64,000 bases of DNA from DATLLJ01 sp035537875 (GTDB lineage: Bacteria; Acidobacteriota; Vicinamibacteria; Vicinamibacterales; CAVVIG01), in the NCBI GenBank assembly GCA_035537875.1, contig DATLLJ010000002.1, positions 133,976-197,975 of the forward strand. Direction: 5' to 3'. The translations under genes and the position numbers were made by a program. The notes beneath the pieces were generated by a model. The model saw nothing but the letters and a program-made list of their open reading frames with translations, did not search any database and had not been told where the DNA came from. Shown here in pieces: positions 8,618-18,172 of this stretch; the stretch's first letter is position 1, and each line of letters starts with the position of its first letter.

Positions 8618-10141
8618 CTAGAGTGTGAGCAACGATCTCAGATCGCGCAGGTTCGCGACCCCTTCGAGCGCGTTCACCCGCTGGATGATCGCCTCCGTGC
8701 GCCGGGCGCCCAGAACCGGCTCGATGAGCCCCCTGGCCTTCTCGTTGACGGCGTCGGTATTCAACGGGTTCTCTTTGGTTCCGGGAGGGTGGCGCGTGAA
8801 GTGGCTCACCGTGCGCCCGTCACGGAGCGTCACCTCGACGAGGCCGCTCCGCGGCGCTTCGGGAACCATCAGTGCCCGATCGGCAACGAGCTGCACACGG
8901 TCCTTCGCAGCGCGGATCTGCGGGTCCTCCATCCGCTCGTGCGAATGGCTGTCCGCGAACGACAACGTACCATCCACCAGGGCCACGGCGATGACGTACT
9001 GAAGATTGACGTCGGGCATCGCCCGATTGTCGACGATCGCGGCCCCGTCGGCGGGGAGCTTGACGACAATCCGTTCGACGTTGCCCGGGTTGAGGCCGTG
9101 CTCCCGGCGCAGCGTCAGGAACGCATCGAGAGGAGCCTGAATCGGGTAGCCCACCGAGAAGGTCTTGATGGCCGTCTCGGTGACGAAGAACCGCTCGCCG
9201 AGGTCGGCCACCATCTGTTCGGGATTCGGCTCCGTGGAGAGCGCTTCAATCATGTTGTGCTCGCCGTCGAGCACCTCCTCGACTCCGGTGAAACCCATCT
9301 GGACCATCATTGCCGCGGTGACGCCGTTTCGGGCGCCCATGCCGGCGAAGTCGAACGCCTTTTCGATGTGCTCGGGATCCCGGGCCCAGCTCCAGATCCC
9401 CGACACCTGCTGCGCGGCATAAGACAGCGCGTATCGCATGCCCGCCTCATCGAGCCGGGCCATCGACGCCGCGGCACCGGCCGCGCCAAATGTCGCGCTC
9501 GTTCCTTCCGCGCTGCGATGCGTAGCCCGGACGTGATCGGGCCCGAGAGCGAGAAGAAAACGGCAGCACAAGTCGTAGCCGAGCGCGACCGCTTTGAGCA
9601 GATCCACGCCGGATCTCCCCTCTTTCTCGCCGACCGCCAGGGCCGCTGGCACGACGGCACATCCTGGATGGGCCTTCGTGATCGGCTCGAAGTCGTCGGT
9701 CTCATCGGCGTGACCGAACATCGCGTTGGTCAGCGCGGCGTTGACCGCGGACGTCCGGATATCAGTCGTGAACACCGATGCCTCGGGCACGCCCCCCTGG
9801 GCGCGCACGTAGCGAATTGCCATCTCGCCGGGCTTGAGACGCGCGCCCGACACCATCGCGCCGATGGTATCGAGGACTCGGTGCTTGGTCTCACGTGCGA
9901 CGTCGGGCGGGAGTTGACGATCCCGGGCGCTGACCATGTAGCGGGCAACACGGCTGGTAATGTCGGCGGGCACACGTGGCGCCGACCCCGCACCCTCTTG
10001 TCGGGATCTCAATGCCGAAGCACCGCTGGCGCTCGAGGCCGGCATCGCTGCGGCGGCGATGAGACCGCCTGCTCCCCGGAGCAGCCGCCTCCGCGTCACG
10101 ACCCGGTCGTCGTCTTTCGGTGGCGCGGGATTCTGTTTCAT
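8618..10141 (-). CDS. Tat-exported MmgE/PrpD family protein
   Basis: The protein has 507 residues. A twin-arginine signal (RRRLLRG at about residues 17-23, then AGGLIAAAAMP) precedes a full MmgE/PrpD domain: VLDTIGAMVSGARL, GHADETDDFEP and KTFSVGYPIQAPLDA. Family members include 2-methylcitrate dehydratase and cis-aconitate decarboxylase. A periplasmic location argues against a role in the cytoplasmic methylcitrate cycle, so substrate is unknown. The start at 10141 places the Tat motif correctly; a longer reading adds low-complexity sequence. Confidence 0.85.
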   Translation of the reverse strand: MKQNPAPPKDDDRVVTRRRLLRGAGGLIAAAAMPASSASGASALRSRQEGAGSAPRVPADITSRVARYMVSARDRQLPPDVARETKHRVLDTIGAMVSGARLKPGEMAIRYVRAQGGVPEASVFTTDIRTSAVNAALTNAMFGHADETDDFEPITKAHPGCAVVPAALAVGEKEGRSGVDLLKAVALGYDLCCRFLLALGPDHVRATHRSAEGTSATFGAAGAAASMARLDEAGMRYALSYAAQQVSGIWSWARDPEHIEKAFDFAGMGARNGVTAAMMVQMGFTGVEEVLDGEHNMIEALSTEPNPEQMVADLGERFFVTETAIKTFSVGYPIQAPLDAFLTLRREHGLNPGNVERIVVKLPADGAAIVDNRAMPDVNLQYVIAVALVDGTLSFADSHSHERMEDPQIRAAKDRVQLVADRALMVPEAPRSGLVEVTLRDGRTVSHFTRHPPGTKENPLNTDAVNEKARGLIEPVLGARRTEAIIQRVNALEGVANLRDLRSLLTL

Positions 10142-10172
10142 GACTGCGCTCCCGTTCGTGTCCGAAGCTCGG

Positions 10173-11006
10173 TTAAGAGGCGACGAGCTGCTCGGTCCGC
10201 TCCCACAGCTCCCGCCCGAGTGCCTCGTCATCCGCAAGGGGGTTGCACCGGCTCTCCCGGCACTTGTCATAGTAACGCCCGCTGACACCGCGCAGTTCGG
10301 GTGCCGTCGCACAATAGAGCGGCGTGCGCGCTCCCTGCTCGTTGGACAGCATGAAGAGCTTCAGCACCACCTGCAAGGGCTTCGGCAGGGCGCGCCAGAC
10401 GTTCGACGCCACTGCCCCAGGGTGAAGAGCATAGGTCGTAACGGTCGTGCCGGCGAGACGGCGCGCGAGCTCCTTCGCGTGGAGCACGTTCATCAGCTTC
10501 GTCATCGCGTAGTCGGCAAAGCCGCTCCGCTTTGCGACCGTTCGACGGGACAACACGGACCAGTCGACGGCTTTGGGCCGGAGGTGCGCCATGCTGGAGA
10601 TGTTCACGATTCGACCCTCAGCCGACGCTCGCAGCCGCGAAAGCAGCAATTCCGTGAGCAGGAACGGGCCGATGTGATTCGTCGCGTAGGTCAGATCGAA
10701 TCCATCCCTGCTGAGGCCATTCGTCCCCGCCACCCCGGCGTTGTTGACGAGCACGTCCAGCGGACGCCCAGTCGCCAGGAACGACTCCGCGGCCCGACGC
10801 ACGGAGCTCAGGTCGGAGACGTCAGCGTGAAGAAACATCGCGTCCAGATCAGGGAATCGCGCACGCATGCCCTCCAGCACCGGCATCATGCGCGCTTCCG
10901 AACGCGCCAGCAGGACCAGCCGTGCCCGCCGGGCCGCGAGCGCCTCGGCGAGCGCGCGGCCGATGCCTGAATTCGCGCCGGTTACCAGGAAGGTGCGCCC
11001 TTCCAT
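10173..11006 (-). CDS. Short-chain dehydrogenase/reductase, retinol-dehydrogenase-like
   Basis: The protein has 277 residues. The cofactor motif TGANSGIG is at 9-16, NNAG at 88-91, the catalytic Ser in NISSMA and YAMTK at 166-170. VLLARSE after the second strand suggests NADP preference. The overall pattern, with ATNHIGPFLLTELLL and ALHPGAV, matches the retinol dehydrogenase/WW-oxidoreductase-like branch. Substrate unknown. It is 10 nt downstream of the aldolase-like gene, so probably co-transcribed. Confidence 0.9.
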   Translation of the reverse strand: MEGRTFLVTGANSGIGRALAEALAARRARLVLLARSEARMMPVLEGMRARFPDLDAMFLHADVSDLSSVRRAAESFLATGRPLDVLVNNAGVAGTNGLSRDGFDLTYATNHIGPFLLTELLLSRLRASAEGRIVNISSMAHLRPKAVDWSVLSRRTVAKRSGFADYAMTKLMNVLHAKELARRLAGTTVTTYALHPGAVASNVWRALPKPLQVVLKLFMLSNEQGARTPLYCATAPELRGVSGRYYDKCRESRCNPLADDEALGRELWERTEQLVAS

Positions 11007-11016
11007 GTCGGTCGCA

Positions 11017-12087
11017 TCACGGTTTTGGCGGTGGTGCAGCGAAGGGTCCCACTTCCGGTTTGCCTTGTGTGTTCATCAGCGGCCCGAGCTCCTCGGCCAC
11101 CCCGCGCGTGATCGCGGCCGTTTCGCTGCCCGCCTGAAAGCAGGTGAAGTCGGGCCGGTCTCGCCAGGCCAGGGGACCGCACAGCCTCACGCCCGCCTTC
11201 ACTGCCGCATCGTGGACGATGTTGATGGCCCGCTCGTAGTCCGGTGTGCCTTGTCTGAAACCTGTGAAGTTGCCGAGGTCCCCGCTCGCGGCGAACAGCG
11301 CGCTGACGCCGGGGACCTTGGCAATGTCATCGGCGTTCTTCAATCCCTCGAGCGTCTCGATCATCAGGATCAGCACGATGTTGTCGTTGATGGTGTTCCG
11401 ATATCCCCCGGGGACGCCGCCCCACATCGTGGCGTCGAAGGCCTGACCGCCGCCGTTGCTGCGGCGTCCGAGCGGCGGGAAGTAAGTCCAGTTACGCGCC
11501 TCGATCGCCTCGGCCACCGTGTCGACCGTGGGCACGACGATGACGAGAGCGCCGGCGTCCACGGCGTGCTGGATCTCGCGTTCCTCGGCAAACGCGACGC
11601 GGACGCCTGGCACCGCCTTCGCGGACGGACAGGTCCGCCACATTCGCGCGGCCGCCTGCCAGTCGCGCTGGTCGTGCTGCATCTCGGTCCAGATGAAGTC
11701 GTAGCCGGCATTCGCCATGGCGCAGTAGGTGGCCGGGTCGGTGGCGCTGAAGAGCGTGCCCCCCGTCACCTTGCCGCCCTGCATCAGCTTGAGCTTGACC
11801 GGGTTCCAGATCTTCGAACCCGGAGGCGGATTGAACGCCGGGCCGTACTTCCACGTGGCCGGGTCGAACGGCCCCTGGTTGACGGCTGCAGGCGGCGCGA
11901 CTGCCTTGGAGTTGCTGTCGGTGCCCGCCGGCGCAGCCAGGGGGAACTTCGTCGCTCCGGCATCCGGGTTGCTGGCGTACGGATCGGCGGTCGCCGGCTT
12001 CTGCGTCTCCGGGCCCGGCGCCTGGGCCGCGAGCGTCGCGAACGCAAGAGCCGTGGAGACGACGACTGCGGTGAAAAGATGCCTCAC
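11017..12087 (-). CDS. Secreted HpcH/HpaI aldolase/citrate lyase family protein
   Basis: The protein has about 356 residues with a signal peptide (HLFTAVVVSTALAFATLAAQ). TIM-barrel aldolase motifs follow: DFIWTEMQHD, VRVAFAEEREIQ, LILMIETLEG (metal-binding Glu) and LFAASGDLGNF (metal-binding Asp). The cytoplasmic family cleaves 2-oxo-hydroxy acids to pyruvate and an aldehyde; the exported version is of unknown use. The GTG at 12087 is preferred because AGGAGG lies six bases upstream; the ATG at 12093 touches that site. Confidence 0.8.
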   Translation of the reverse strand: MRHLFTAVVVSTALAFATLAAQAPGPETQKPATADPYASNPDAGATKFPLAAPAGTDSNSKAVAPPAAVNQGPFDPATWKYGPAFNPPPGSKIWNPVKLKLMQGGKVTGGTLFSATDPATYCAMANAGYDFIWTEMQHDQRDWQAAARMWRTCPSAKAVPGVRVAFAEEREIQHAVDAGALVIVVPTVDTVAEAIEARNWTYFPPLGRRSNGGGQAFDATMWGGVPGGYRNTINDNIVLILMIETLEGLKNADDIAKVPGVSALFAASGDLGNFTGFRQGTPDYERAINIVHDAAVKAGVRLCGPLAWRDRPDFTCFQAGSETAAITRGVAEELGPLMNTQGKPEVGPFAAPPPKP

Positions 12088-12173
12088 GACCATCCTCCTT
12101 GAATCGAGCGCGGCGCGCATCACAGGCGGCGCATCACGATCTCACGGGCCGTCGTCGCGCGCAAGCCGAAGCG

Positions 12174-12716
12174 TCAGGCGCCCCCGAGCCGCTTTTCGAA
12201 GCATCGGAAGACGCCTTTTCTGAACGTCACGCTGCCGGCGTCGTGATAGCCCAGACCCTGATAGAGCCGAAGCGCCCTCGGATTGGCGGTGAACGCATCG
12301 AGCCGGAGGACGTCGCACCCGCCTTCGGTCGCCAGCCGCTCGGCGAACCCCATGAGCTCGCGGGCGAGGCCCCGTCCCTGAAACCAGGGATCGACCATGA
12401 GCCGGTGGACGACCGCGATCCTCGCTCCAGCGATCGTCCAGGGGACATCCGCGTATTCCGGGTTCTGATAGTCGTTGAGGACCAGGCAGCCTACGAGCCG
12501 GTCTTCGTGGAGCCAGGCGAGATGCAAAGTGCGCTCGCGCGCGTCGGCGAGCAGCGTCGCCCGGTCCGGGTAGATGTCGTCCCACTGCTCGATGCCCGCC
12601 TGACGCATCGCCCGAATGCAATCGGCAACGAGCTGCATGACCGCATTGAGGTCATCCGGTTCCGCCCGCCGGATCGACAGGGTATCAGCGGCCGAAAACC
12701 GGCGATCGCTCTCCAC
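12174..12716 (-). CDS. GNAT family N-acetyltransferase
   Basis: The protein has about 180 residues. The GNAT core is IRRAEPDDLNAVMQLVADCI at the start, VVHRLMVDPWFQGRGLARELM (acetyl-CoA loop QGRGLA) and FTANPRALRLYQGLGYHDAG at the end. Substrate unknown. The GTG start at 12716 shares its first base with the last base of the upstream TAG stop (TAGTG), so translation is coupled to the oxidoreductase gene. Confidence 0.85.
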   Translation of the reverse strand: MESDRRFSAADTLSIRRAEPDDLNAVMQLVADCIRAMRQAGIEQWDDIYPDRATLLADARERTLHLAWLHEDRLVGCLVLNDYQNPEYADVPWTIAGARIAVVHRLMVDPWFQGRGLARELMGFAERLATEGGCDVLRLDAFTANPRALRLYQGLGYHDAGSVTFRKGVFRCFEKRLGGA

Positions 12717-13354
12717 TATCGAAGAAGCTTGAAGGCGTGCGCCCACTCCTGGCGCAGAAACCCGGGGATGCACCAGAGGATGCACAGCGGCTCGATCGCA
12801 CGAGCCGCTTCGACGCCCCCCATGTCCGCCGTTTCCCAGCCGAATTGATCGAGGATCGTCTTCACGGCCCTCTTGGCGCCGTCGTCGTTACCGCAGATGA
12901 ACATCGTCGGCTTGCCGCCCTTGAACTGCGGGTTCACCATCAGCGCGTTGCCGATCGAGTTGAATGCCTTGACGAACCGGGCGCCGGCGAACTCGCGTTG
13001 CAGCCGTTCCATCAGCGATTCGTCAAGGGTGGTGAAGAACTTCAACACGCCGTTCTGCGGAGCAGCGTCGGCGATGGGATTGGTGGTGTCGATGACCGTC
13101 TTGCCTTGCAGCTGACTGGTGCCAGCCGCCCGCAGGGCATCGGCCGCTGCGGTGCCCTTGACGGCCAGCACCACGAGTTCACCGAACCCCGCGGCGTCCG
13201 CAACGCCGCCGACCACACCCGTCGGATTCTTCGCGAGCCAATCCGCGAGCTTGGCGGGCTGCCGCGTACCGAGCATGACCTGATGGCCGTGCGACAGAAA
13301 GCCTGCCGCGAGAGCCTTCGCGACAGCGCCCGAACCAAGAATGCCTATCTTCAT
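12716..13354 (-). CDS. F420-type NADP oxidoreductase family protein
   Basis: The protein has 212 residues starting MKIGILGSGAVAKALAAGFLSHGHQVMLGTR, the Rossmann dinucleotide motif of the NADPH:F420 reductase family, with VIDTTNPI and FVKAFNSIGNALM. Without other F420 genes in view, a generic NADP-dependent reductase is the safer reading. The ATG at 13354 begins directly at the Rossmann strand. The stop overlaps the GNAT start. Confidence 0.85.
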   Translation of the reverse strand: MKIGILGSGAVAKALAAGFLSHGHQVMLGTRQPAKLADWLAKNPTGVVGGVADAAGFGELVVLAVKGTAAADALRAAGTSQLQGKTVIDTTNPIADAAPQNGVLKFFTTLDESLMERLQREFAGARFVKAFNSIGNALMVNPQFKGGKPTMFICGNDDGAKRAVKTILDQFGWETADMGGVEAARAIEPLCILWCIPGFLRQEWAHAFKLLR

Positions 13355-13501
13355 GGACAGATCCTGCGTACGCTCGGTCGGAAACGACCGAATGTCGGTT
13401 AGGCCACGCCCTGCGACTGCTGCTTCATGAATTCCTGGAAGCGCTTCTGCACCTGAGATCGAAGCCCCACACGATGGCACTTGGCGAAACGGAGCGCAAG
13501 C

Positions 13502-14125
<624 letters not shown>

Positions 14126-14138
14126 CTGGTCACGTCGA

Positions 14139-14612
14139 TCAACCCGTGATGGTGCAGAGCTCGGTCGTGATGGCAATCGCGGACCGAAGCGAGCGATAGA
14201 CCGGGCATTTTTCCTTGAACACGTCGTGCGCCCGTTCGGCGACGCTGATCTGATCGGGAAATACGCCCGTCAACGTCAGCACGACGTGAACGCGTCGAAG
14301 CACCAGAACCCCCTCTTCGACCTCGACCTCGCCGTGCGCCACGGCCGTGAGACGTTCGCCCGAAGCGTCGATGTTGCGCGCCTCCAGCGCGCCCCCCAGG
14401 GTACCGATGAGTCAACCACCGACGGCTGCGATCACGTAATCGATGGTCGTGGCATGTGGCTCCGGCACATCGCCCTTGAAGCCGTAGTGACGGGCAATCG
14501 CGCCGTGGGTGCCGAAGCGCACGGGCTCGGGTTCGGTCGGGAGCTTCGCCAGACGCAGCGGCCCCTTGATGCGGGTCAATGGGATTTCAGCTCTGTAGAC
14601 CACGTCACCCAT
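14139..14612 (-). CDS. OsmC-family protein, putative selenoprotein with in-frame UGA (Sec67)
   Basis: The frame starts at ATG 14612 (MGDVVYRAEIPLTRIKG) and has a TGA at 14414-14412, codon 67, inside IDYVIAAVGG-U-LIGTLGGALEARN. OsmC/Ohr proteins carry a catalytic Cys exactly after GG here. Downstream the frame stays open 90 codons to the stop at 14139 and contains KCPVYRSL with the second conserved Cys (Cys136), so Sec67 and Cys136 would be the redox pair. Total length 157 matches the family. A SECIS-like hairpin lies at 14376-14392. OsmC-like selenoproteins are known from marine metagenomes. Expected role: thiol/selenol-dependent reduction of organic hydroperoxides. A TGC/TGT-to-TGA nonsense mutation is the alternative. 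Confidence 0.8.
14376..14392 (-). promoter_or_regulatory. SECIS-like hairpin downstream of the in-frame UGA
   Basis: On the minus strand GCGCGC (14392-14387), loop UGGAG (14386-14382) and GCGCGC (14381-14376) form a perfect 6-bp all-GC stem. The loop begins 25 nt after the UGA and has a G in its first two bases; both fit the published bacterial SECIS rule (apical loop 16-37 nt downstream, at least one G in the first two loop bases). UCGGU and AUCGA can add a lower helix. The region is also coding, as in all bacterial SECIS elements. Confidence 0.65.
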
Positions 14613-14626
14613 GTCGATCCAACGCG

Positions 14627-15223
14627 CTAGACGGCGCTCAACGATGCGTGCTCGATGCGCGTCCCGAGCACCGCCAGAAACTGAGCAATCCAGTTCGGGT
14701 GCGCCGGCCACGCGGGTGCAGTTACGAAATTACCGTCCGTCACGGCACCATCGACGTCGATGGCCGCGTACGTGGCTCCGGCCAGTTCCACTTCCGGCGA
14801 GCAGGCCGGATAGGCGCTGATCCGACGGCCCGCGATCACGTTCGCAGCCGCCAGCAGCTGCGCGCCGTGACAAATCGCAGCGATCGGCTTGTTGCTGCGG
14901 GCGAACTGTCTGACGAGATCCAGAACCCTGGCGTTCAGACGGAGATACTCGGGCGCACGACCGCCGGGAATCACGAGGGCGTCGTAGTCCCGCTCGCGGA
15001 CTTCGTCGAAGGTGGCATTGAGGGTGAAGTTATGGCCGGGCTTCTCTGAGTACGTCTGATCACCCTCGAAATCGTGCACAGCGGTCCGGACCGTCTGCCC
15101 GGCCGACTTGCCTGGACAGACAGCCTCAACGGTGTGCCCGACGGCGCGGAGCGCCTGAAAAGGCACCATCACCTCGTAGTCTTCGACGAAATCGCCGACC
15201 AGCATCAGTATCTTCTTCGCCAT
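14627..15223 (-). CDS. DJ-1/PfpI family protein
   Basis: The protein has 198 residues. AICHGAQLL places the conserved nucleophilic Cys at residue 118, with the conserved Glu15 in DFVEDYE and VIPGGRAPEYLR before it. Members are proteases, glyoxalases/deglycases or chaperones; within this branch the activity is unresolved. GGGAGG precedes the ATG at 15223. It lies 14 nt upstream of the OsmC gene, and pairing of a redox-sensitive DJ-1 protein with a peroxide-reducing OsmC suggests a stress operon (inference). Confidence 0.9.
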   Translation of the reverse strand: MAKKILMLVGDFVEDYEVMVPFQALRAVGHTVEAVCPGKSAGQTVRTAVHDFEGDQTYSEKPGHNFTLNATFDEVRERDYDALVIPGGRAPEYLRLNARVLDLVRQFARSNKPIAAICHGAQLLAAANVIAGRRISAYPACSPEVELAGATYAAIDVDGAVTDGNFVTAPAWPAHPNWIAQFLAVLGTRIEHASLSAV

Positions 15224-15278
15224 CCCGACCTCCCCTGGATCATCGTATCGCTGCCTCGTCGCCGTCAACGCCACGGAG

Positions 15279-16508
15279 TCACTTCAGGTGTTCGTAGACT
15301 GCCTTCTCGAATCGCCTCATCACGTCCATGCTGACGGCGTTGTAGAACGGCAGGACCTGCGTGAGAAACACGACGCCGATGCCGTTCTCCGGATCCACCC
15401 AGAAATGGGTGTTGTTGATGCCGGCCCACGTATAGCTTCCCACGCCTCGCTCGTGCATCGGCCGCCCTTCGGTCATCGTAATCTGGAAGCCCAGGCCAAA
15501 CTTGTCCTTCCCCGCTCCGAACGGAAAAACGGCTGACGTCCTGGGTATGACGGCGGGCATCTCGTCGACGACGACCGAGCCGATCTGATTGGTGGTCATG
15601 AGACGGATGGAATCGGGCTTGAGAAGCGTCTGGCCGCGCCAGCTCCCCTCGTTCAGGAACAGCTGCAGAAAGGCCGCGTAGTCCGAGGCGGTCGAGACCA
15701 GCCCGCCATCGCCCCGCACGGTTGCCGTGTAGGTGGCCGGGTTGGGCGCCTCGACCAGTCCTGTCTCCTCCCGCCGATGCACCGTCACCAGACGAGCCGT
15801 TTTCTCCGCCGGAACGTAGTAAGAGGTATCGACCATGCCGAGCGGCCGGAAGATTCTCTCCTGGTCGAACGCTTCGATGCCCTGACCGCTCAGCTTCTCC
15901 ACAATCTCCCCGAGCACCGAAGTGCTGGCCGAGTAAACCCACCGGGTACCGGGATCGGACAGCAGCGGCATCTCGCGGGGATCCTGCTTGGTCTTCTGCT
16001 GGATGGCGAAAACTTCGGGGCTGGTGAACGGATAGCTCAGGCCCGAAGTGTGGGTCAGCAGGTGTCGAATCGTCATCTCACTCTTCGCCGGTCGAGTCGT
16101 GTAGGTGGCGTCGTGCTCGTTGAAGGTCTCGATGACGGGGCGATCCTTGTATGCCGGCAGGTGGGTCGATACCGGATCGTCGAGCTGCAGCTTCCCCTGC
16201 TCGTAAAGCATCATGATTCCCAGTGAGGTCACGGGCTTGGTCATCGAAGCAATACGAAACAGCGTGTCGGTGGACATCGAAACGCCCTGCGCGGCATTCT
16301 GCTTGCCGAAGGCCTTGACGTAGAGCACCTGGTCCTTGTTCGTGACGGCGGCCACGACACCCGGGATTTCCCCCTTGTCCACGGCAGCCTGGAGCGTGCC
16401 GTCCATCGCCGCTACCCCCGCAGCGTCCAGAGCCGGCAACGAGGTCGACGGCGCGGCGCTGCAACCGGTGACGAACAGGATCGCAAGCAGGGCGGACATG
16501 AGTCGCAT
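15279..16508 (-). CDS. Serine hydrolase lipoprotein (class C beta-lactamase/esterase family)
   Basis: The protein has 409 residues. The lipobox VTGC puts lipidated Cys at 16. The catalytic SMTK tetrad is at 88-91 and YSAS at about 192-195 is the second motif; HxG-like GVGSYTWAG precedes the C-terminus. This layout matches the EstB/Lact-2/DD-peptidase group; a true beta-lactamase is not implied. AAGGAG precedes the ATG at 16508. Substrate unknown. Confidence 0.88.
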   Translation of the reverse strand: MRLMSALLAILFVTGCSAAPSTSLPALDAAGVAAMDGTLQAAVDKGEIPGVVAAVTNKDQVLYVKAFGKQNAAQGVSMSTDTLFRIASMTKPVTSLGIMMLYEQGKLQLDDPVSTHLPAYKDRPVIETFNEHDATYTTRPAKSEMTIRHLLTHTSGLSYPFTSPEVFAIQQKTKQDPREMPLLSDPGTRWVYSASTSVLGEIVEKLSGQGIEAFDQERIFRPLGMVDTSYYVPAEKTARLVTVHRREETGLVEAPNPATYTATVRGDGGLVSTASDYAAFLQLFLNEGSWRGQTLLKPDSIRLMTTNQIGSVVVDEMPAVIPRTSAVFPFGAGKDKFGLGFQITMTEGRPMHERGVGSYTWAGINNTHFWVDPENGIGVVFLTQVLPFYNAVSMDVMRRFEKAVYEHLK

Positions 16509-16540
16509 TTCTATCTCCTTTGTGAGACGACGAGGCACGC

Positions 16541-17008
16541 CTACGGGCCAGGAATCCGGTTGAAGGTGTTGAAGAAGATTTGCTTGTCTTCAGGATCGGC
16601 AATGGCCTGGCCGAGCGCTCTGGCCACGGCGTAATGTTCGCGCTGCAGATCCCGCGCCGCGGCGGCAAAGGCCGCATGAGCGAGGACCGCGTGCGCGAGC
16701 GCCAGCTCCCAGTCCGGCGTCTGCTGGGCGGCAAGGGAATCGTAGCTCTCCGTGGCGTATCGCAGCGCCAACTCGCCGTGACCGAGCGAAGCGTGCACGT
16801 GCCCGAGGAGCATCTTGGCCCGGATCACCTGCAGCTCGGATCCGACCTTCGACCAATGAAACGCGGCCGCGTGGGCGGCATCCAGCATCTCGGCGTCCTG
16901 ATGCGCGGTCCTGGCCGCGAGCTCGCTGAGACTCCACGCGGCGTTGTTGCACTGCACCGCGTGCCAGCGGTGTGATCGCGCGACTTCCTCAGCCGACGTC
17001 TCAATCAA
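16541..17008 (-). CDS. Hypothetical helical (TPR-like) protein
   Basis: The frame has about 155 residues, wholly alpha-helical, with paired helices (CNNAAWSLSELAART, AEMLDAAHAAAFHWSKVG, LGHVHASLGHGELALRYA) typical of a TPR-like stack. The start is uncertain: the frame opens with TTG at 17008 directly after a stop codon and has no good ribosome binding site, so the true N-terminus may differ or be damaged. I do not recognise a function. It lies between the serine hydrolase lipoprotein and the amidohydrolase. Confidence 0.55.
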   Translation of the reverse strand: MIETSAEEVARSHRWHAVQCNNAAWSLSELAARTAHQDAEMLDAAHAAAFHWSKVGSELQVIRAKMLLGHVHASLGHGELALRYATESYDSLAAQQTPDWELALAHAVLAHAAFAAAARDLQREHYAVARALGQAIADPEDKQIFFNTFNRIPGP

Positions 17009-17078
17009 CGGTCAGCCCCACGAAACTCCCTTGCGAGCCGTACGATGTTCCCGAGCGTCACGCCCCGATCAGCCGTCC

Positions 17079-18161
17079 TCAGACGTTCAGGTGAAGCAGC
17101 TTCATCAGGTTCAGGCCCAGAATCGCTTCCTTGTCGGCCTCGCTCAGAAACGACGCGTTGAGGACCAGATCGACGGTCACCGGCCAGTTGAACGGCACGT
17201 CGGTCCCGTAGACGACCTGGCCGATACCGACTTCTGCGACCAGATGCCGCAATCCTTCATCGGAAAAAACCATCGTGTCGATCGAAATCTGTGAGCGCAG
17301 GTACTCGCTCGGCTTCTTCCTGTTGGCGCACTTGGCATTGGCCCTGACCGCGCAGGCTGCTTCGGTCCGTCCGAGATAGGACGGCAAGTAGCCGCCGGCG
17401 TGCGCCCCGCAGACGCGCAGTCCGGGAAACTTGTCGAGTGTGCCATCGAAGATCAGACGCGACAGAAAATAGGTCGTCTCCAGCGGGTTGCCTATGATGT
17501 TGCCGAGATCTCCCCGCCCGCCGAGCGCTCCCGGCTTGACGATGTTTTCGGCGCCGCCTGGATGCATGAACACCAGCGCGCCGAGCTCCGCGGCCTTGGC
17601 CCAGAACGGGTCGTACTTCGGCAGCGAGAGATCCTCGCCGTTCACGTGCCCGCCGATTGAGACACCGCGCAGACCCAGCCGTTTGACGCCGTCCTCGAGC
17701 TGCTCGGCGGCGAGATCGGGATGCTGCAGCGCGACCGACGCCATCCCGACAAAGCGATCGGGGTGAGCGGCGACCCACGTGGCCAGCCCCTCGTTCTGCG
17801 CCCGGACTATTTGAGGAGCAAGACCGCGATCGGCGGCGTACCACCAATATCCGTTGATGCTGAGCGCCTGAACATCGACACCCTGCTCATCCATCAGGCG
17901 CAAACGCGCCGGGCCCAGGATGTTGTTGCCCGCGCCGCCTCCCATGCCGGCAAGCGGTGTCCCCTTGACGATCTCCTCCACCGAGATCACGCAGTGCGCG
18001 TGCACGTCGATCACGCGGACCCGCCGGTTCCCGATGGTGACCTGCCGTCGTGCTCCCGGGTCCTGGGCCGCGGCCGCCCTTGCACCCACGCCGCGTCCCG
18101 TAACGCATGCTGCCGCCGCTCCAACGGCTGCGGTCTTCAGAAAGTCTCTACGACTCGGCAC
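17079..18161 (-). CDS. Tat-exported amidohydrolase (ACMSD-like)
   Basis: The protein has 360 residues. MPSRRDFLKTAAVGAAAA is a Tat signal. The amidohydrolase-2 domain starts RVIDVHAHC (metal His pair) and continues with VGMASVALQHPDLA, LVFMHPGG, LRVCGAHAGGYLP and the final VVYGTDVPF with a metal Asp. This is the 2-amino-3-carboxymuconate-6-semialdehyde decarboxylase-like group, which acts on aromatic acids. It heads toward a cluster with an NHL protein, sulfatase and tannase and may join them in degrading aromatic compounds. Confidence 0.88.
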   Translation of the reverse strand: MPSRRDFLKTAAVGAAAACVTGRGVGARAAAAQDPGARRQVTIGNRRVRVIDVHAHCVISVEEIVKGTPLAGMGGGAGNNILGPARLRLMDEQGVDVQALSINGYWWYAADRGLAPQIVRAQNEGLATWVAAHPDRFVGMASVALQHPDLAAEQLEDGVKRLGLRGVSIGGHVNGEDLSLPKYDPFWAKAAELGALVFMHPGGAENIVKPGALGGRGDLGNIIGNPLETTYFLSRLIFDGTLDKFPGLRVCGAHAGGYLPSYLGRTEAACAVRANAKCANRKKPSEYLRSQISIDTMVFSDEGLRHLVAEVGIGQVVYGTDVPFNWPVTVDLVLNASFLSEADKEAILGLNLMKLLHLNV

Positions 18162-18172
18162 GTCTGTTCTCC

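Noticed and set aside
14139..14612. OsmC gene as a simple nonsense pseudogene
   Set aside because: The stop falls exactly on the catalytic Cys, nothing else in the frame is damaged, and a SECIS-like hairpin follows at the right distance. Kept as the alternative, not as the main call.
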